In this document: in pieces, positions 11,761 through 23,310 of the stretch
Position numbering within the stretch: the first letter of the stretch is position 1
Layout of the letters: the number at the start of each line of letters is the position of its first letter
NCBI GenBank assembly: GCA_024500155.1
Contig: CM044873.1
Coordinates: forward strand, 3,353,001-3,417,000
Source: Chenopodium formosanum
Taxonomy: Eukaryota; Streptophyta; Magnoliopsida; Caryophyllales; Amaranthaceae
DNA length: 64,000 nucleotides
Direction of reading: 5' to 3'
The notes under the pieces: model-generated
The model's database searches: none
Told to the model about the DNA's origin: nothing
What the model saw: only the letters and a program-made list of their open reading frames with translations
Program-made: the position numbers and the translations under genes

Positions 11761-13100
11761 GCCTAGTCCATGTTTAGGAAAGACTGGAATAGTGCCAATT
11801 TTAATTTAGCAACATCTCTTTCAAACTGTACTCCCATAAAGCCACAAAAGCCACTTTGGGAGGGAGGTGAAAAGGTGAGAAGAACCTTCTTCATAACGGC
11901 TGAAATACTGTATAATATAATTCAAATTAAAGTTGCTTGTCTCTATACACTATACTCATACTATGTACCATGTACGAGTTTAGTAATATATATACTTCCT
12001 GTTTATACTTTATATTGACCTTGTGCTAATTTTGATTATTAATGAGATTAATATATTTGAAATCGATATAGCATAGTTTCCTTTACACCCTCCACTTCAA
12101 AGATTTCAGTGGGGATTGTGCTATCATTATTATACAATATTATTCAGAAATGAGGCTTTTTAAGATCTCACTACCTTGAATAAAGGTAATGTGTAAATGT
12201 GCAATCATAGCATATATTTTTCCTAACTATTGCCATTGTCTTCCGGGCCCTATATGAAAACAAGGGGAATATAAATTATCTTAAATGTTAATTTTTCATC
12301 AAATTATAATTTTTCTTTTTGAATATATATCAAATATTACTCCGTATGATGCTAATATAATTTGCATGAATTAATCCTAATGTAATATGTGACCGAAGAT
12401 ATAAGCATATACGTAGTATATATAACCACTAACTAAGCGGCTAAGCCTTTTCACCAAAAAAAAAAATAAAAAAACTAAGCGGCTAAGCCTAACAAGCCTA
12501 CATCATTGGTTTAATTTAACCATATTACCTCATTGTCCACATACTTACATAATTTGCGTTCCTCCTTAATAGACATAATAATATAATAGCCTATTTATTT
12601 TCAAACCAAAAAAAAAAAAAAAAAAAAAGGAGATGAAGAAAAGAATAAAAAGTAGGTCATATTCATAGATTTCCATGTTTTTCTCATGATCACTTAAAGT
12701 AAATTGGTCCATCAGATACTGTAGGAGTTTATTCATTGTTATATCCATGTGAGTATGTGACCACATGTCCATGTCAACTATGAAATTATGAATTACTTCG
12801 TATCTGTTATGCATGGATGCAAAACCTAAGTTTTGTTATTAAAAAAATAATAATAAATAAATAAATAAATAAAAAATTCATTTTCCTACCCATTTTTGAC
12901 TAATTTTCATCATCTATTTGTAGTTTTTAATTTTTTTTAAATACAGTATGTATATTATTGCCTTTTTATTTGGGAATTTTATTAATAACAAATTTTATCA
13001 TTTACCTTTCTTGAGTATAAGCTCACTTTACTTTTTCTAACTCAACCTTTCAAATCTTCGCTTTCTCTTACTTGTTATCTCTCTCTATCCATTACACTAA
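11761..13100. other. Intergenic, no gene seen
   Basis: AT-rich sequence with homopolymer runs. It contains a TACTCCGTA 9-mer at 12338-12346, a TACTTCGTA at 12794-12802 and the poly(A) insertion at 12431-12490. No gene is recognised. Confidence 0.45.
12431..12490 (+). repeat. Ultra-short poly(A) insertion flanked by 18-bp direct repeat
   Basis: AACTAAGCGGCTAAGCCT is at 12431-12448 and is repeated exactly at 12473-12490. The 24 bases between are TTTCACC followed by an A-rich run. The structure matches a target-primed retroposition event that delivered almost nothing but a tail. Confidence 0.6.
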
Positions 13101-13252
13101 GGGTCTGTTCTTATTGACTGAACTCAGCTGAACTGAACTGAATTGAAATGAATATTTTATAAGAGAAGGAAATTAGGAGCTGAGCTGAACTGAGCTGAGC
13201 TGAACTGAAGTGAAGTGAACTGAACTGAATTTCAATGTATGAGAACAGGCCC
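13101..13252. mobile_element. Tourist-like MITE with GAACT repeats
   Basis: The terminal inverted repeats are GGGTCTGTTCTTAT on the left and, read inward from the right, GGGCCTGTTCTCAT. The flanks are TAA on both sides (13098-13100 and 13253-13255), the target duplication of PIF/Harbinger Tourist elements. The 152-bp body is built from repeated (T)GAACTGAACTGA motifs and has no coding capacity. Related copies are at 14873-14985, 58635-58768 and 60222-60296. Confidence 0.75.
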
Positions 13253-14872
13253 TAAATCTTTATGCCAACTACCAAAGATAATAACTAGACAACATGAAAA
13301 ATAATGAGGCGGAAAGAGTAGTAGTCATTATAGATGAGGAAAAACATAAAATAACATTATACTGTACGTAATATACGTAGTATTTAATTTCTGCGCCTAT
13401 ACTTTTTGAAAACGGTCCTTTTTATATCATTCTTTGTCACCTAATGTTGAGAATTTGAATATATGCATCCAGCTTCACTCTGATGAACATTGATGCCATT
13501 CGTTTCAACTTTCAAGCAAGAGAAAATATTTTTTGCCAGCCTTTTTGATGCGAATCGTTGATGCCTAAAGCCAAAAGGCCCATTCTTCTCCTTGTTATTG
13601 CTCTACTCATTTGTTGCCTATATATTTATTGGGTTGTAAATTTGTAATGTTATAAAAGAGGGATGTATATAATTGCACTTTTGCCACTTAACCATACTAT
13701 TCCAGCTTTTTACAGATATTGCAAATTGGAATTACACAACCTCTTGTTAAAAGTAAAAATGTAAAATCAAAGAAGCTAAAAATATAGAGTGTGTGTTCTT
13801 TTCTCTGAGTAGAGAGATGGATTTAGAATATTAGCCATCATTGCTATCAACAATAGCTTGGCCCAATTCTTCTAGCATCTAGATATTAATCATATAATGA
13901 CATATTGTCAAGAATTTTCTTTTTTTTTTAATTTTTTTTTTAATTTTTTTAATTTTTTTTATTTACTTTCAAAAAATACACTTTATTATTCATAGTATAG
14001 GTTAAAGGCTAATTCTTGTATATGGCAGAGATACAAATTTACAATGATGTATTGTATATTTGTATTTTTATGAGACCATCTGTAATTCTGTATTGTAACA
14101 AAATTTCACCTTGATGTCTAAGTCTTGTTGGTAGTTTAGCCCATAGAGGCTTTTGGGTATTTAAGGGTGTGTTCACTTCAATGTAACTTGTTTAAATTTA
14201 TTTGAATTCAAGTTAACTTATCGACTCGTATGTTTTTACAAGTTATATTGCTTGAACTAATTGAAACTTGTTTTGTACCCTAGATAACTTATCCAAAATT
14301 GTATTAGTTGCACAAACTTATTATGAGTATGTACTGCCCATAAGAAAATTAAAATAAGTTAAACATAACATCAATCAAAACACTTGGCCAATCAATAATA
14401 ATCATTTTCTAGGGGGACAAATAATTTTGAGGTGGCCTGGTGATTTAACAGGGGTGATCATTAAAAGGGAAGAAAAGCAAAGTAAAAAAGAATAATAACT
14501 TACTATTTTACTACTGAGCAAATTTTTACTACAGTTAGAAATTAAGTCTGCTGAGTGCTGAAGTACATATTGTTTTCACTAGCATAATATAGCTATAATT
14601 GATACCCAAATTTAAATGAAAGGTGCCGGGAAGATCTATAATTGGGGTATAAATAAAATCGATCATGATCTTTCAATCGATTATACAAAAAGGAAAACAA
14701 CTTTTCTATGCATTGGGTTGGACCACACCACTATTTCATGTAGAATTGGACACTTCTTGCTGTATAAATTAAAATTAGTTAATTACTCATGCAACGGATA
14801 TACAATTGGGCAATGAGTCTCACACTGTATTTTAGTTTTCGGATGATAAACAATGAATCACGATCGCTTATA
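13253..14872. other. Intergenic, no gene seen
   Basis: AT-rich, with T-runs at 13918-13960. No gene, RNA or clear transposon terminus is seen. Confidence 0.4.
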
Positions 14873-14985
14873 GGAAACTGTTCTGATTTACTGAGCTGAA
14901 TTTAACTGAACTGAACTGAATATTTTATGAGAGGACGAAATAAGAAATTAAACTGAAGTGAACTAAAGTGAAAGAGAACGGTACC
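14873..14985. mobile_element. Degenerate copy of the GAACT Tourist-like MITE
   Basis: The body again has GAGCTGAATTTAACTGAACTGAACTGA-type repeats and an AATATTTTATGAGAG core shared with the 13.1 kb copy. The ends, AGGAAACTGTTCTGATT and AAAGAGAACGGTACC, are decayed terminal repeats followed by TAA. Confidence 0.55.
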
Positions 14986-17102
14986 TAAGTCTCAGATGAT
15001 TTATCTGTCACCCCAAACACATACCTAACGAGTCCGTTGCACGTACTCAATATTATATGTTAAGCATTAATTTTCAAGACTATATATTTCACAAAATTAG
15101 CAAATAATTAATTGAGCTAAATACCAATACTGTATTAAACAAGTATCAACAGTATAAACAGTACCCTGTAATGCAACAAACCACTAATTAACAAGTAACA
15201 TGATTGTCAATTACTATAATAATTATTAGTATTAATAACAACAGCAACAACTAAATTATACGCTAATGTGTCTAATTGTACCTAACCTTATCCACAAAAA
15301 AAGATGGTTAGTTTGATAAGAGAGGTAAATCTGAGCATAAGATTGTGTTTGTGGCGGCCAATTATTTCCCCAATTTTCGCCACCATTCACTCCGTGACAA
15401 CGGAGTATCTTTGCTTACCATTGCTCTAAACCACCCCTTTAATTTTTTTTTTTTTTTTTGAAACATAATTAAATTTAATTTAATAGTATGTTAATATATA
15501 TTTTATGTATTGTTATTTATTTTATTTTATTTTGTTTGAGGAAGTAAAATAATTTGAAATTTTTAAAAGAAAAATTAAAATCATAGGAACATAAACACGG
15601 GTACGAGGAAGAAATATGGGGTTCGTTATGGGCTGCTGCACAATCTCCTAGCAGTAAGGGCCAGTTACTCTTCCTAGAACCCAACAATAACTACTTCACT
15701 TCACTGCCTTAAATACAAGCAAATTTCTGTGATTTACCTAGGATTTTACTATGATCATCAATTAATTAACCGATAAAGACAAAAAATAAAGTGACAAACA
15801 CAAAATACTCCGGGTAAGTTTTAAAGATTGCTCTATTTTCAAATATGATGATTTCGTTTAAGATTGCTTCATTTGCTATTTTGTTCAAATTTTCAATTAT
15901 TTCAAATATGTTGATACAAAAAATCAATCCATCATACAACTCTATATATTAAAAAAATAAATAAATAAATAAATAACATAGGTAGAATAAAACATACAAT
16001 TGAGGTAATAGAAAATCTATTTTCAAAAGTTTTTAATACTAATTAATACAGTACGAAGTAAGAAAAAAAATGAAAAAGTAGATCATGTGATAGAGGAAGT
16101 GTAATATGTTGAGTAATTATTAAAAAAAAAATATTATTAGATAAAGTATAAATGTTGTGTGATGTAAGGATAAAAATAGTAATAAAAAAAATGCAAAAAA
16201 AAACAAACAAAGAAAGTGTTACTCCAAAAGAACTTTCATGGCCAAAAATGAAATTTTGGGTATTAAGAATTTTGAAAAATGGGGTAGTATAAAAATACAA
16301 AGTTAATTGTATTTAGTTCAATGATACATTCATTGTTGCAAGTACTTTTGATCTTGTTTTGACTTTCTACAAAATATGTTTAATACGGAGTATGAGTAAT
16401 ATGAAAAACATAGAAGCATTATTGCTAATTGAATTAAATAGGAAGCTAATGTTTAAAAATAAATTTAGTCCGTATAATTAGATATATAAAATGTATTTTG
16501 TAATTAAGGATACAAACACACCTAATTAGCTAGGTACGTAATCCTTTCGACTTTCTTTACCAATAGACTTTTACCTGTGTTTTCTCAAATATATTTGACA
16601 AAAGGTTAATGAACTTTAAATATACAGTCATGCAAAAGTATAGAGTATGCGTATTTCTTTAACGCTTATGATCTAAGAGTTAACTGTAAAACACAGTGAA
16701 CAAATATGCATATAATTCCTAATTTACTACCACTAATTACGTGATTAGATATAACCTAAGCTAATGATGTTGTGTGTTTTGATGAGTACAAATAATTAAT
16801 TTAGTACTGTAAATAAAATTGGGATAGAATTCATATAATAGTATAACAAATGAAGCAGAACGCATGTAATCATGTATATTAGCAATATATACACAGTACA
16901 GATGATAGTAGATCCTCAAATGGTTAATAAGTTACATACAATACTATAATTCAATTCGTACTAGCTTAGTTAGCTAAAAACTATTAACCCGCCCCAATTA
17001 ATGCTAGTTAATAATCATTTTTTTTTTCTCTTGCAGTTTAATTTGCTACATATATAATCAATGAAATACACAAAATATAACAAAGACTAATTAATTAATA
17101 AA
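14986..17102. other. Intergenic, downstream of the VQ gene
   Basis: AT-rich sequence with several homopolymer runs (T-run at 15440-15460, (AAAT)n at 15952-15976). It has a TACTTCGTA complement at 16052-16060 and a TACTCCGTA complement at 16384-16392. The last few hundred bases probably include the VQ gene 3' UTR. No gene is seen. Confidence 0.45.
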
Positions 17103-18380
17103 TTAATCAGATGAACAAATCCATGAATCTATCATACCTTCACCCTTAGTGACACCTACATTATTATCCGAGGCGCCATTGACAACAGCAGCAGTGATAG
17201 CACTGATGCCACGGTAGTTTCCAGCTGCAGGATTAACAGAGCAGCTAGTCTGCAGAGGTGTGACAGTAGTACACCCGAGACTCATGCTGGAATCTTGCTG
17301 ATGATGATCAGTTAATGCAGACGAAGTTTGTTCGAGGAGAGACTGGAAGCTGAGCTGAGGGTTGGTGCTAAGAAACTGTTGAGGATCACACAAATGGAAA
17401 TTAGCAGATGCTGGTGCTGCTGCTATACCACTGGTGCTAATACTAGTGCTAGCCGTAGTAGTAGTTGGAGTCGCGGACAATCCTAGACCATCAATAGTAC
17501 TACTATTATTAGTATGTGAAGGAAGAGAGGGATTATTATTATTGGCTAAATACGGTGGTTGTTGAAGAGGAGGTATCTTTTGTGGAAAAGGCCTTAAAAG
17601 ATAACTAGGGGGAGGCACTGCGGAGCTAGTAAGACCACCTAAGCCACCAAAGAGATCGAATCGACCACGAGTGGAGAAGGCGGTGAAGGGAGGTGAAGGG
17701 ATGCCAGTAAACTCCTGGACCATTTGTCTGAAATTGTTGGTGTCGGTAGTTAGCACAGTAGTAGGCGCCCTCCTAGAAGCCCTGGACCTCTTGTTGGGGT
17801 TTCGAGCTGATCCGGTATTGGTTGGTGCTGTTGAGGACAGTGGCGAGGTCACGGGCGGGGATGGTATAGGTAAAGGAAGTGGGCGAGGTGGGTTTTGTTG
17901 TTGGTGATGGTGGTTGTTGTTGGGTATGGTGTAGCCAAAAGGACCCTCAGTGCAATTGGCATCATCGGTTGACAAAGACGGTCTAATTGAAGAGAATTTG
18001 TTGGTCCACACCATGTCTAGCTGATTATTATTATTATCATTATTATTTGTACCATTATTATTATTAGTAGCAGTATTATGGTTAATCATAAAGTTTGGAC
18101 ACTCAAGTGAAGAAGATTGTGATAAAGTAGGTGGTTGATCAAAATAGTTGGATACTTGATTGGTGTTGTTACTCAAAGAGTAAAGTTGAAGCGGAGCACC
18201 ACCACCACCACCACCACCCATATTGCTGAAGTTCGACATCGAGTTGAAAAACGCAGAGATAGATTCACCACCACCGCCCCCGCCACGTGAGTCGTACTCT
18301 TGACCATCCCCACAACAACCACCACCACCGCCACCGCCCGTGCTGGAAGACTGCATACTTCCACTATTCCCTGAATCCAT
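17103..18380 (-). CDS. VQ-motif protein (VQ30/VQ34-like)
   Basis: Single-exon 425-residue protein. The VQ signature FRQMVQEFTG lies at residues 217-226, preceded by a basic SRASRRAPTTVLTTDTNN segment and followed by IPSPPF. VQ proteins are nuclear cofactors that bind WRKY factors and some MAP kinases through this motif, and they act in defence, growth and seed development. The rest is low complexity: Gly runs at about 15-21, 33-38 and 55-61, an Asn-rich block at 105-119 and a Pro-rich block at 164-178. The intronless structure is typical of the family. The motif context, together with the neighbouring SDH2-3, HCC2 and PLAT genes, suggests the Arabidopsis At4g39720/At5g65170 type, but the number is an inference. 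Frames on the opposite strand across this gene are shadows. Confidence 0.93.
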   Translation of the reverse strand: MDSGNSGSMQSSSTGGGGGGGCCGDGQEYDSRGGGGGGESISAFFNSMSNFSNMGGGGGGGAPLQLYSLSNNTNQVSNYFDQPPTLSQSSSLECPNFMINHNTATNNNNGTNNNDNNNNQLDMVWTNKFSSIRPSLSTDDANCTEGPFGYTIPNNNHHHQQQNPPRPLPLPIPSPPVTSPLSSTAPTNTGSARNPNKRSRASRRAPTTVLTTDTNNFRQMVQEFTGIPSPPFTAFSTRGRFDLFGGLGGLTSSAVPPPSYLLRPFPQKIPPLQQPPYLANNNNPSLPSHTNNSSTIDGLGLSATPTTTTASTSISTSGIAAAPASANFHLCDPQQFLSTNPQLSFQSLLEQTSSALTDHHQQDSSMSLGCTTVTPLQTSCSVNPAAGNYRGISAITAAVVNGASDNNVGVTKGEGMIDSWICSSD

Positions 18381-19000
18381 GTCTCCTGATAATTTAAGAT
18401 AGATGAGTAATAATTCAAAACATACACTAATAATAATAATATCATCAACATACAGCTAGCTTAGCATATATCATACAGAGACAGATTCGTTGACTCAGTA
18501 GAAAGTAAGGAGACAAAGAAATCAGGGGGTAGAGAAAGTTACCCATGAAGCTTTTTACGAAGATCTGCTAAAAGACGATCTGGGTGATCAAGTAAAGTGG
18601 GTATTGATCGAGTAATTAAAGTTTTTTTTTTTTAAAGAAGCAAAAAGGGTGGTTGTAAAAGCAGCAGATGATGACCAACTTGAGCTTTTTAGCTAGCTAA
18701 AATTTTGAAGAAAAAAAAATTAGTAAATATGTAAGAAATGAAATGGGGTTGATTAGTTTGGGGAGGTGATAGTGGTGGCTTTAGAGTGGAAAAACCAGGT
18801 CCATTGGCAATGGCCTGAATTAGGGATTTCGTATTCCGAAAGAAAAGAGGATGAATATTAAGAGAGAGAAAGAAAAGGATGGAAAGGAGAAAAGGAAAGG
18901 AATTGAGTAGACAAGGGAGTACTTATTTTATTTCCCTTTTCTTTTTCTTTTTTTTTCTTTTTTTTTTTTTCAAAAAAATTTACCCATGATGAGGTAAATT
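18381..19000 (-). promoter_or_regulatory. 5' UTR and promoter region of the VQ gene
   Basis: Directly upstream of the VQ start, with a long T/C-rich tract at about 18925-18970 (GA-rich on the gene strand). Transcription start cannot be fixed by eye. Confidence 0.4.
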
Positions 19001-21500
19001 TATTTTTTATAGAGAAAAGTTAAAAAGATAAAAAGTGAGGAGGAGGAGGCAACTAAACAAAGGGACTCTTTCCCACGTTTCAACTTAATTAATTTTTGTT
19101 TTGGGTGGATGACGACACTACTCTTTCACTCTCTCTCCCTTCAATTACATAATTTTATGCCATTGAGTTGAATTTGTTAAAATACTTCGTATTGTATTAG
19201 TGGAATTTTGCTGGAGATTTAAAAACTAATAAAAAATAATAATAATTTAATAGTGACAGAATAATTTGTATAACAATAAGATATGTAATATTATAAAAAC
19301 AAAAAAAAGTGCAAGTAAAAACCATGTGAGAAGAGAAATATAATAAAATACTTGTAGTGTTGCATATTTCCAATAAGGAGAGTAAAAAAAAAAAAAAAAA
19401 AAAACCCTATTGCAATTAAATAATTTTTTTTTATAATAGCAATTAAATAAAAATTGAAGTACCTTTTAGCGCACAATGTAAATTTAATGGAGTTTAAAAA
19501 AAAATTATATAAGATGATTATAAATTTAATTTAAATTTTTTAAAAAAATATACACATGGTGAGAAATAAATAGTGGATTTATTTGTTTGTTTATGGAGAC
19601 CAATGAAGGAGATTAGAATGTTTTCATATTTCGAAAGTGAATTATGTAAAAGTACCGAATGTTTTAAGAAAATGCCACTTAAAAAAAAAAAAAATTAAGA
19701 GAGCATTTTTACAATTTTAACTATTCTCTCAAGTCCTCAATAGTCTCTAATTTCATAGATGAAAAAAGTTGACCTAACTTATTGATCCGAATCGAAACTT
19801 AATATTGTAACTCCATGAGAAGTAACATGGAACTATCCAGACTAATTAAAGAAAAGACAACTTCACTTCAAATAGTTAAAGGGCTAATTCTTTCTGTTGT
19901 CATATAATATTTAGATATAAATTCCTCTGGTCTTAGCTTGCTAACTAATCACTCTATTGATACCCGATGTGGCTCAAATGATTTTTATTATAGCCTCATA
20001 AAAAGCCACGAGTATTTTTATTTTTTAAAAAGTTTTAATTTGTTAAGTAGAAAACATCACAATAATAAAAGAGTCACAAACATGTAATTTCATTACAATA
20101 ATAGCTAAATATTTGACTTTCCTGTCAAACCAACAAACAAATAAATTCTCAATTCTAGTTATTTTCGCTTATAACTACTATTGAAAATTAGGTAAAACCG
20201 TTTTCCTACTTTTAGTCACAATGTTAAACTATAGGAAGTAACATTTCAAGACTATTCTCATAAACTAGTTAGCAACTTAGCATAGAAGATGCCTGAACTT
20301 TAGTAATCCTCAATTTTGCAACTTTATTTGGCAGAACGACCTCCACCAATAGGTTACTTTATATGGAAGCATAGAGAATAACGACGTTATATTTCAGTAC
20401 AATATAGATTAAATCGAATTTTGGAGCAGAATTTTAAAGATTACATGTAATACCTTTTAGAATTTTCGATTAGATGAGATGATCAAACAAGCAAAACACA
20501 TGTTATTGGTAATCAAACTAGGAACTAACAAGTGGAGATCGGATTTCCGAACGTCACCTACAGATTCTCTCTCCATCTATTCTCACCTGTTTCAATTGCA
20601 AGATCAATATAACAAACCTCTTATTAGCAGTCTTTTAACGTTTTCAATTGCATGATCAATATAACAAACCTCTTATTAGCCGTCTTTTAACATTATGTAC
20701 AACTGTTTTAATTTGAATGCAAGTTTACATATTGTAATGTAAGATTGACAAGAGCTTATAAGATTTTCCGACATGAATAAAAAAAATTTGAGAGCAATTT
20801 AAAATGTTGTGCATAGAGCTCATTTATATTAAAGACAAGGTTTGAATTGAAATATTTAAACTCTTCACGATCTGATATTTTCTAATATGGCTTAAAATTG
20901 AAAAAAAAAACCCATCTTAAAACTTATCGTTGATAATTATTAGTACTACGTAATTACTCCACTTTTGACTTATTCAAAATAGTTAATAGTAGCATAGTGC
21001 CATAGTAGGGTGTAGTAGATATGAGTCAGTATCAAGAACTTCAGTTTTGACATTAATTATACTTAATTAATCTAATGTGATTAGGTTCTACATCTCTCAC
21101 TAAACAGGAAAATAAATTTACCTCAATATCTAATATTGACAAAGCAAAGAATGCAGCTTAACAAATCCTTATAATTCTAGTCATACCTTTGAGCTCGAAT
21201 CTTTATGTTCCATGCACATAGATACCTATAAATTATAGACGAATTTAGGTGGTCACTAACTCAAAGTATCAAAGTAGGAAAAACAAACTTATTATTGACA
21301 ACATAAGCTAAGGTTCTTTTAGGGATCTATGTGCCTTTTACGTTCTTATGAGCAATTTAAGGATGAGATTTGCATTATTGTCAACTCCAAAGATTTATTA
21401 GTAATTTATTATAGGATAGGGGGCCAAACAATATAACTTCGCTGATAAATGATGAAAAGATAGAGAAATATCAAAGTTCTTTTTCAAATATGTTATTTCG
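19001..21500. other. Intergenic, no gene seen
   Basis: AT-rich sequence with frequent homopolymer runs. It holds a TACTTCGTA at 19183-19191 and an imperfect tandem duplication at 20590-20692. At 19412-19449 GCAATTAAATA is repeated around a T-rich insert. No coding region is recognised. Confidence 0.45.
20590..20692. repeat. Two-copy tandem duplication, 52-bp period
   Basis: The segment beginning TTCAATTGCA at 20591 is repeated from 20643 with only a few differences (both contain AACAAACCTCTTATTAGC). This is a local duplication with no evident function. Confidence 0.7.
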
Positions 21501-23310
21501 GATGATATACTACAAGAGGGGGTGAATTGTAGTATGTTCCTAGTGCCTACTTTTCGCAGAATATAAAACTGATTGCTGTTAGGAACTTAGACAATGCAAA
21601 GCGGATTTTACGAGGAAACCATCCAGGGCCCAACTGGAAGTAAAACCTCGACCCTACTATAGGGATTTCAAACACAAACCATTTCACTATAATAGGGCAA
21701 ACACCAAGTTACAACCTATTATGCACAGACCTTTACTCACAAGTTCTTGCTCGGAAACTTGCTACTCGATAAGACCCTATCCTACCCAATCTAAGTCCTA
21801 CACTTAGATTCACTCGTACTACCAAAGTACTACCCACTCGGCCTCTCACTAGAAGCTCAATCGGCTTCACACTAGAAGCTCACACATTGCACTCTCAAAA
21901 TATAATATAACGAGAATCCTCACGAACTCTCACACCCCAATACATAAAACACTCAAAACCCTTTTTCCCAATTACAAGATCTCAATGAATAACTCTAAAT
22001 ACATACCAATGAATAAAGAGATAAAACTAATATGCTGGACATTCAAGATCTGATCTGGAACTGTCTGGACGAACTGAAACCAAACCTGACTGGAACTTCG
22101 ACCTGGAGGTCTGACTTAGCTTCGTGGTGAAGAATGAAACCATTAAGCACGACCACTGCACTTCGTCAACCTCGACTTTGAATGAATACATATGAGCATA
22201 TTTATAGTACACTCGAATCATTCTTTTCGTAAAAGATAAGTTTTATTAAAAGATAGAAATAAAAGATATTTTCCAAAGATAAGTTTTCCATAATAATATC
22301 TTTTGTCGAGAATATATTTTGTCAATAATAATAAGATATAATTACCATAAAATCTGATTTTATCTAGATCATATATTTTCCAAATATACTAATATATCTT
22401 ACCATATCTTTTTACAAATGATATAATTACCATATCTTTTTACAAAAGATATACTTGCCATAAAATTATATTTTATTTAAAACTTATTTTGCTGAAAATA
22501 TTTTCCAAAAATAACTTATCTTTTTCCACAAGGATTTATTAGAAAATAAATATCTTTATTCTGTAAAACCAAATCCTTAAAAGATATGCACGTGGTAGAT
22601 AAATATATAATCATTAAATTTGACCCGCGACCTTTAACGACGTGCAGACGTAAGTTCCAATTAGGTTTTGGAACTCTGACAGTCTCTGAGTTCCTGACAA
22701 GTCAGTAACTCTAATTTCATTGACTACCATGAGTTCACCTTGGTTCTTTAGACTTGTTCCAGACTGACTTTTATGTCCAACATACTTACATGAATCCTAG
22801 AGTGATATACTTCGATTTCTCCGTCTTCATGTTGTTTCTTTGAAACTCTTGTTCTGGAATCTTGTAGCATTGATGTATTCTAGTTCTCGGGGCAACATTC
22901 CACTTTTGGAACCGCAAGCCAAGTTCCTATTGGAACTTGCTGTCTTCATGTTCCTGTTAGGGAACTTAGATAGTTCCTGTTAGAGAACTAAGTTCCTGTT
23001 AGGGAACTCTTCATGTACCTGTTAGGGAACATGCTCCGGCTCTCGTGGGAAAGCCTGCCGAAAGTTCCTTCTGGATCTTGTTAGAGAATACCTTTAGGTT
23101 CCTTCGTAGTTTAGTTCTCGTGGGAGAACCTGCTTTAGGTTTATTTAATTCTCTCTTGTTCCTCTTGAAGTCTTCTATGTTCCAACCCATTGACTTCACC
23201 TAAGTCAGTTCCTGTCTTCACATAAACACTTAAGAGAAACATTAGATTGAAGTTTGTTTGTCATAAACAAACTTCAAGTGAGAGAACTAATTAAACTTAA
23301 AGTTTATGTA
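21500..23310. mobile_element. Probable retroelement-derived repetitive block
   Basis: The sequence changes character here: GAGGGGGTGAATTGTAG near 21517 is a string I associate with plant retroelement borders. It is followed by CTCACTAGAAGCTC-type repeats near 21840-21890 and many GTTCC/GGAAC inverted motifs up to about 23120. No RT, integrase or gag coding is visible, so any element is non-autonomous or decayed. Boundaries are approximate. Confidence 0.35.
22950..23030. repeat. Cluster of four small palindromes GTTCC-TGTTAG-GGAAC
   Basis: Copies lie at 22950-22965, 22973-22988 (GAGAAC variant), 22992-23007 and 23015-23030 (GTACC variant), spaced 19-23 bp. Each is a short inverted repeat. More decayed relatives flank them on both sides. 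Confidence 0.75.

Noticed and set aside
17671..17907. Plus-strand frame inside the VQ gene
   Set aside because: Shadow of the VQ gene, lying across its conserved motif region.
22950..23030. CRISPR array from regularly spaced palindromes
   Set aside because: Only four 16-bp repeats with 3-7 bp between them in a eukaryotic sequence, with no cas genes.
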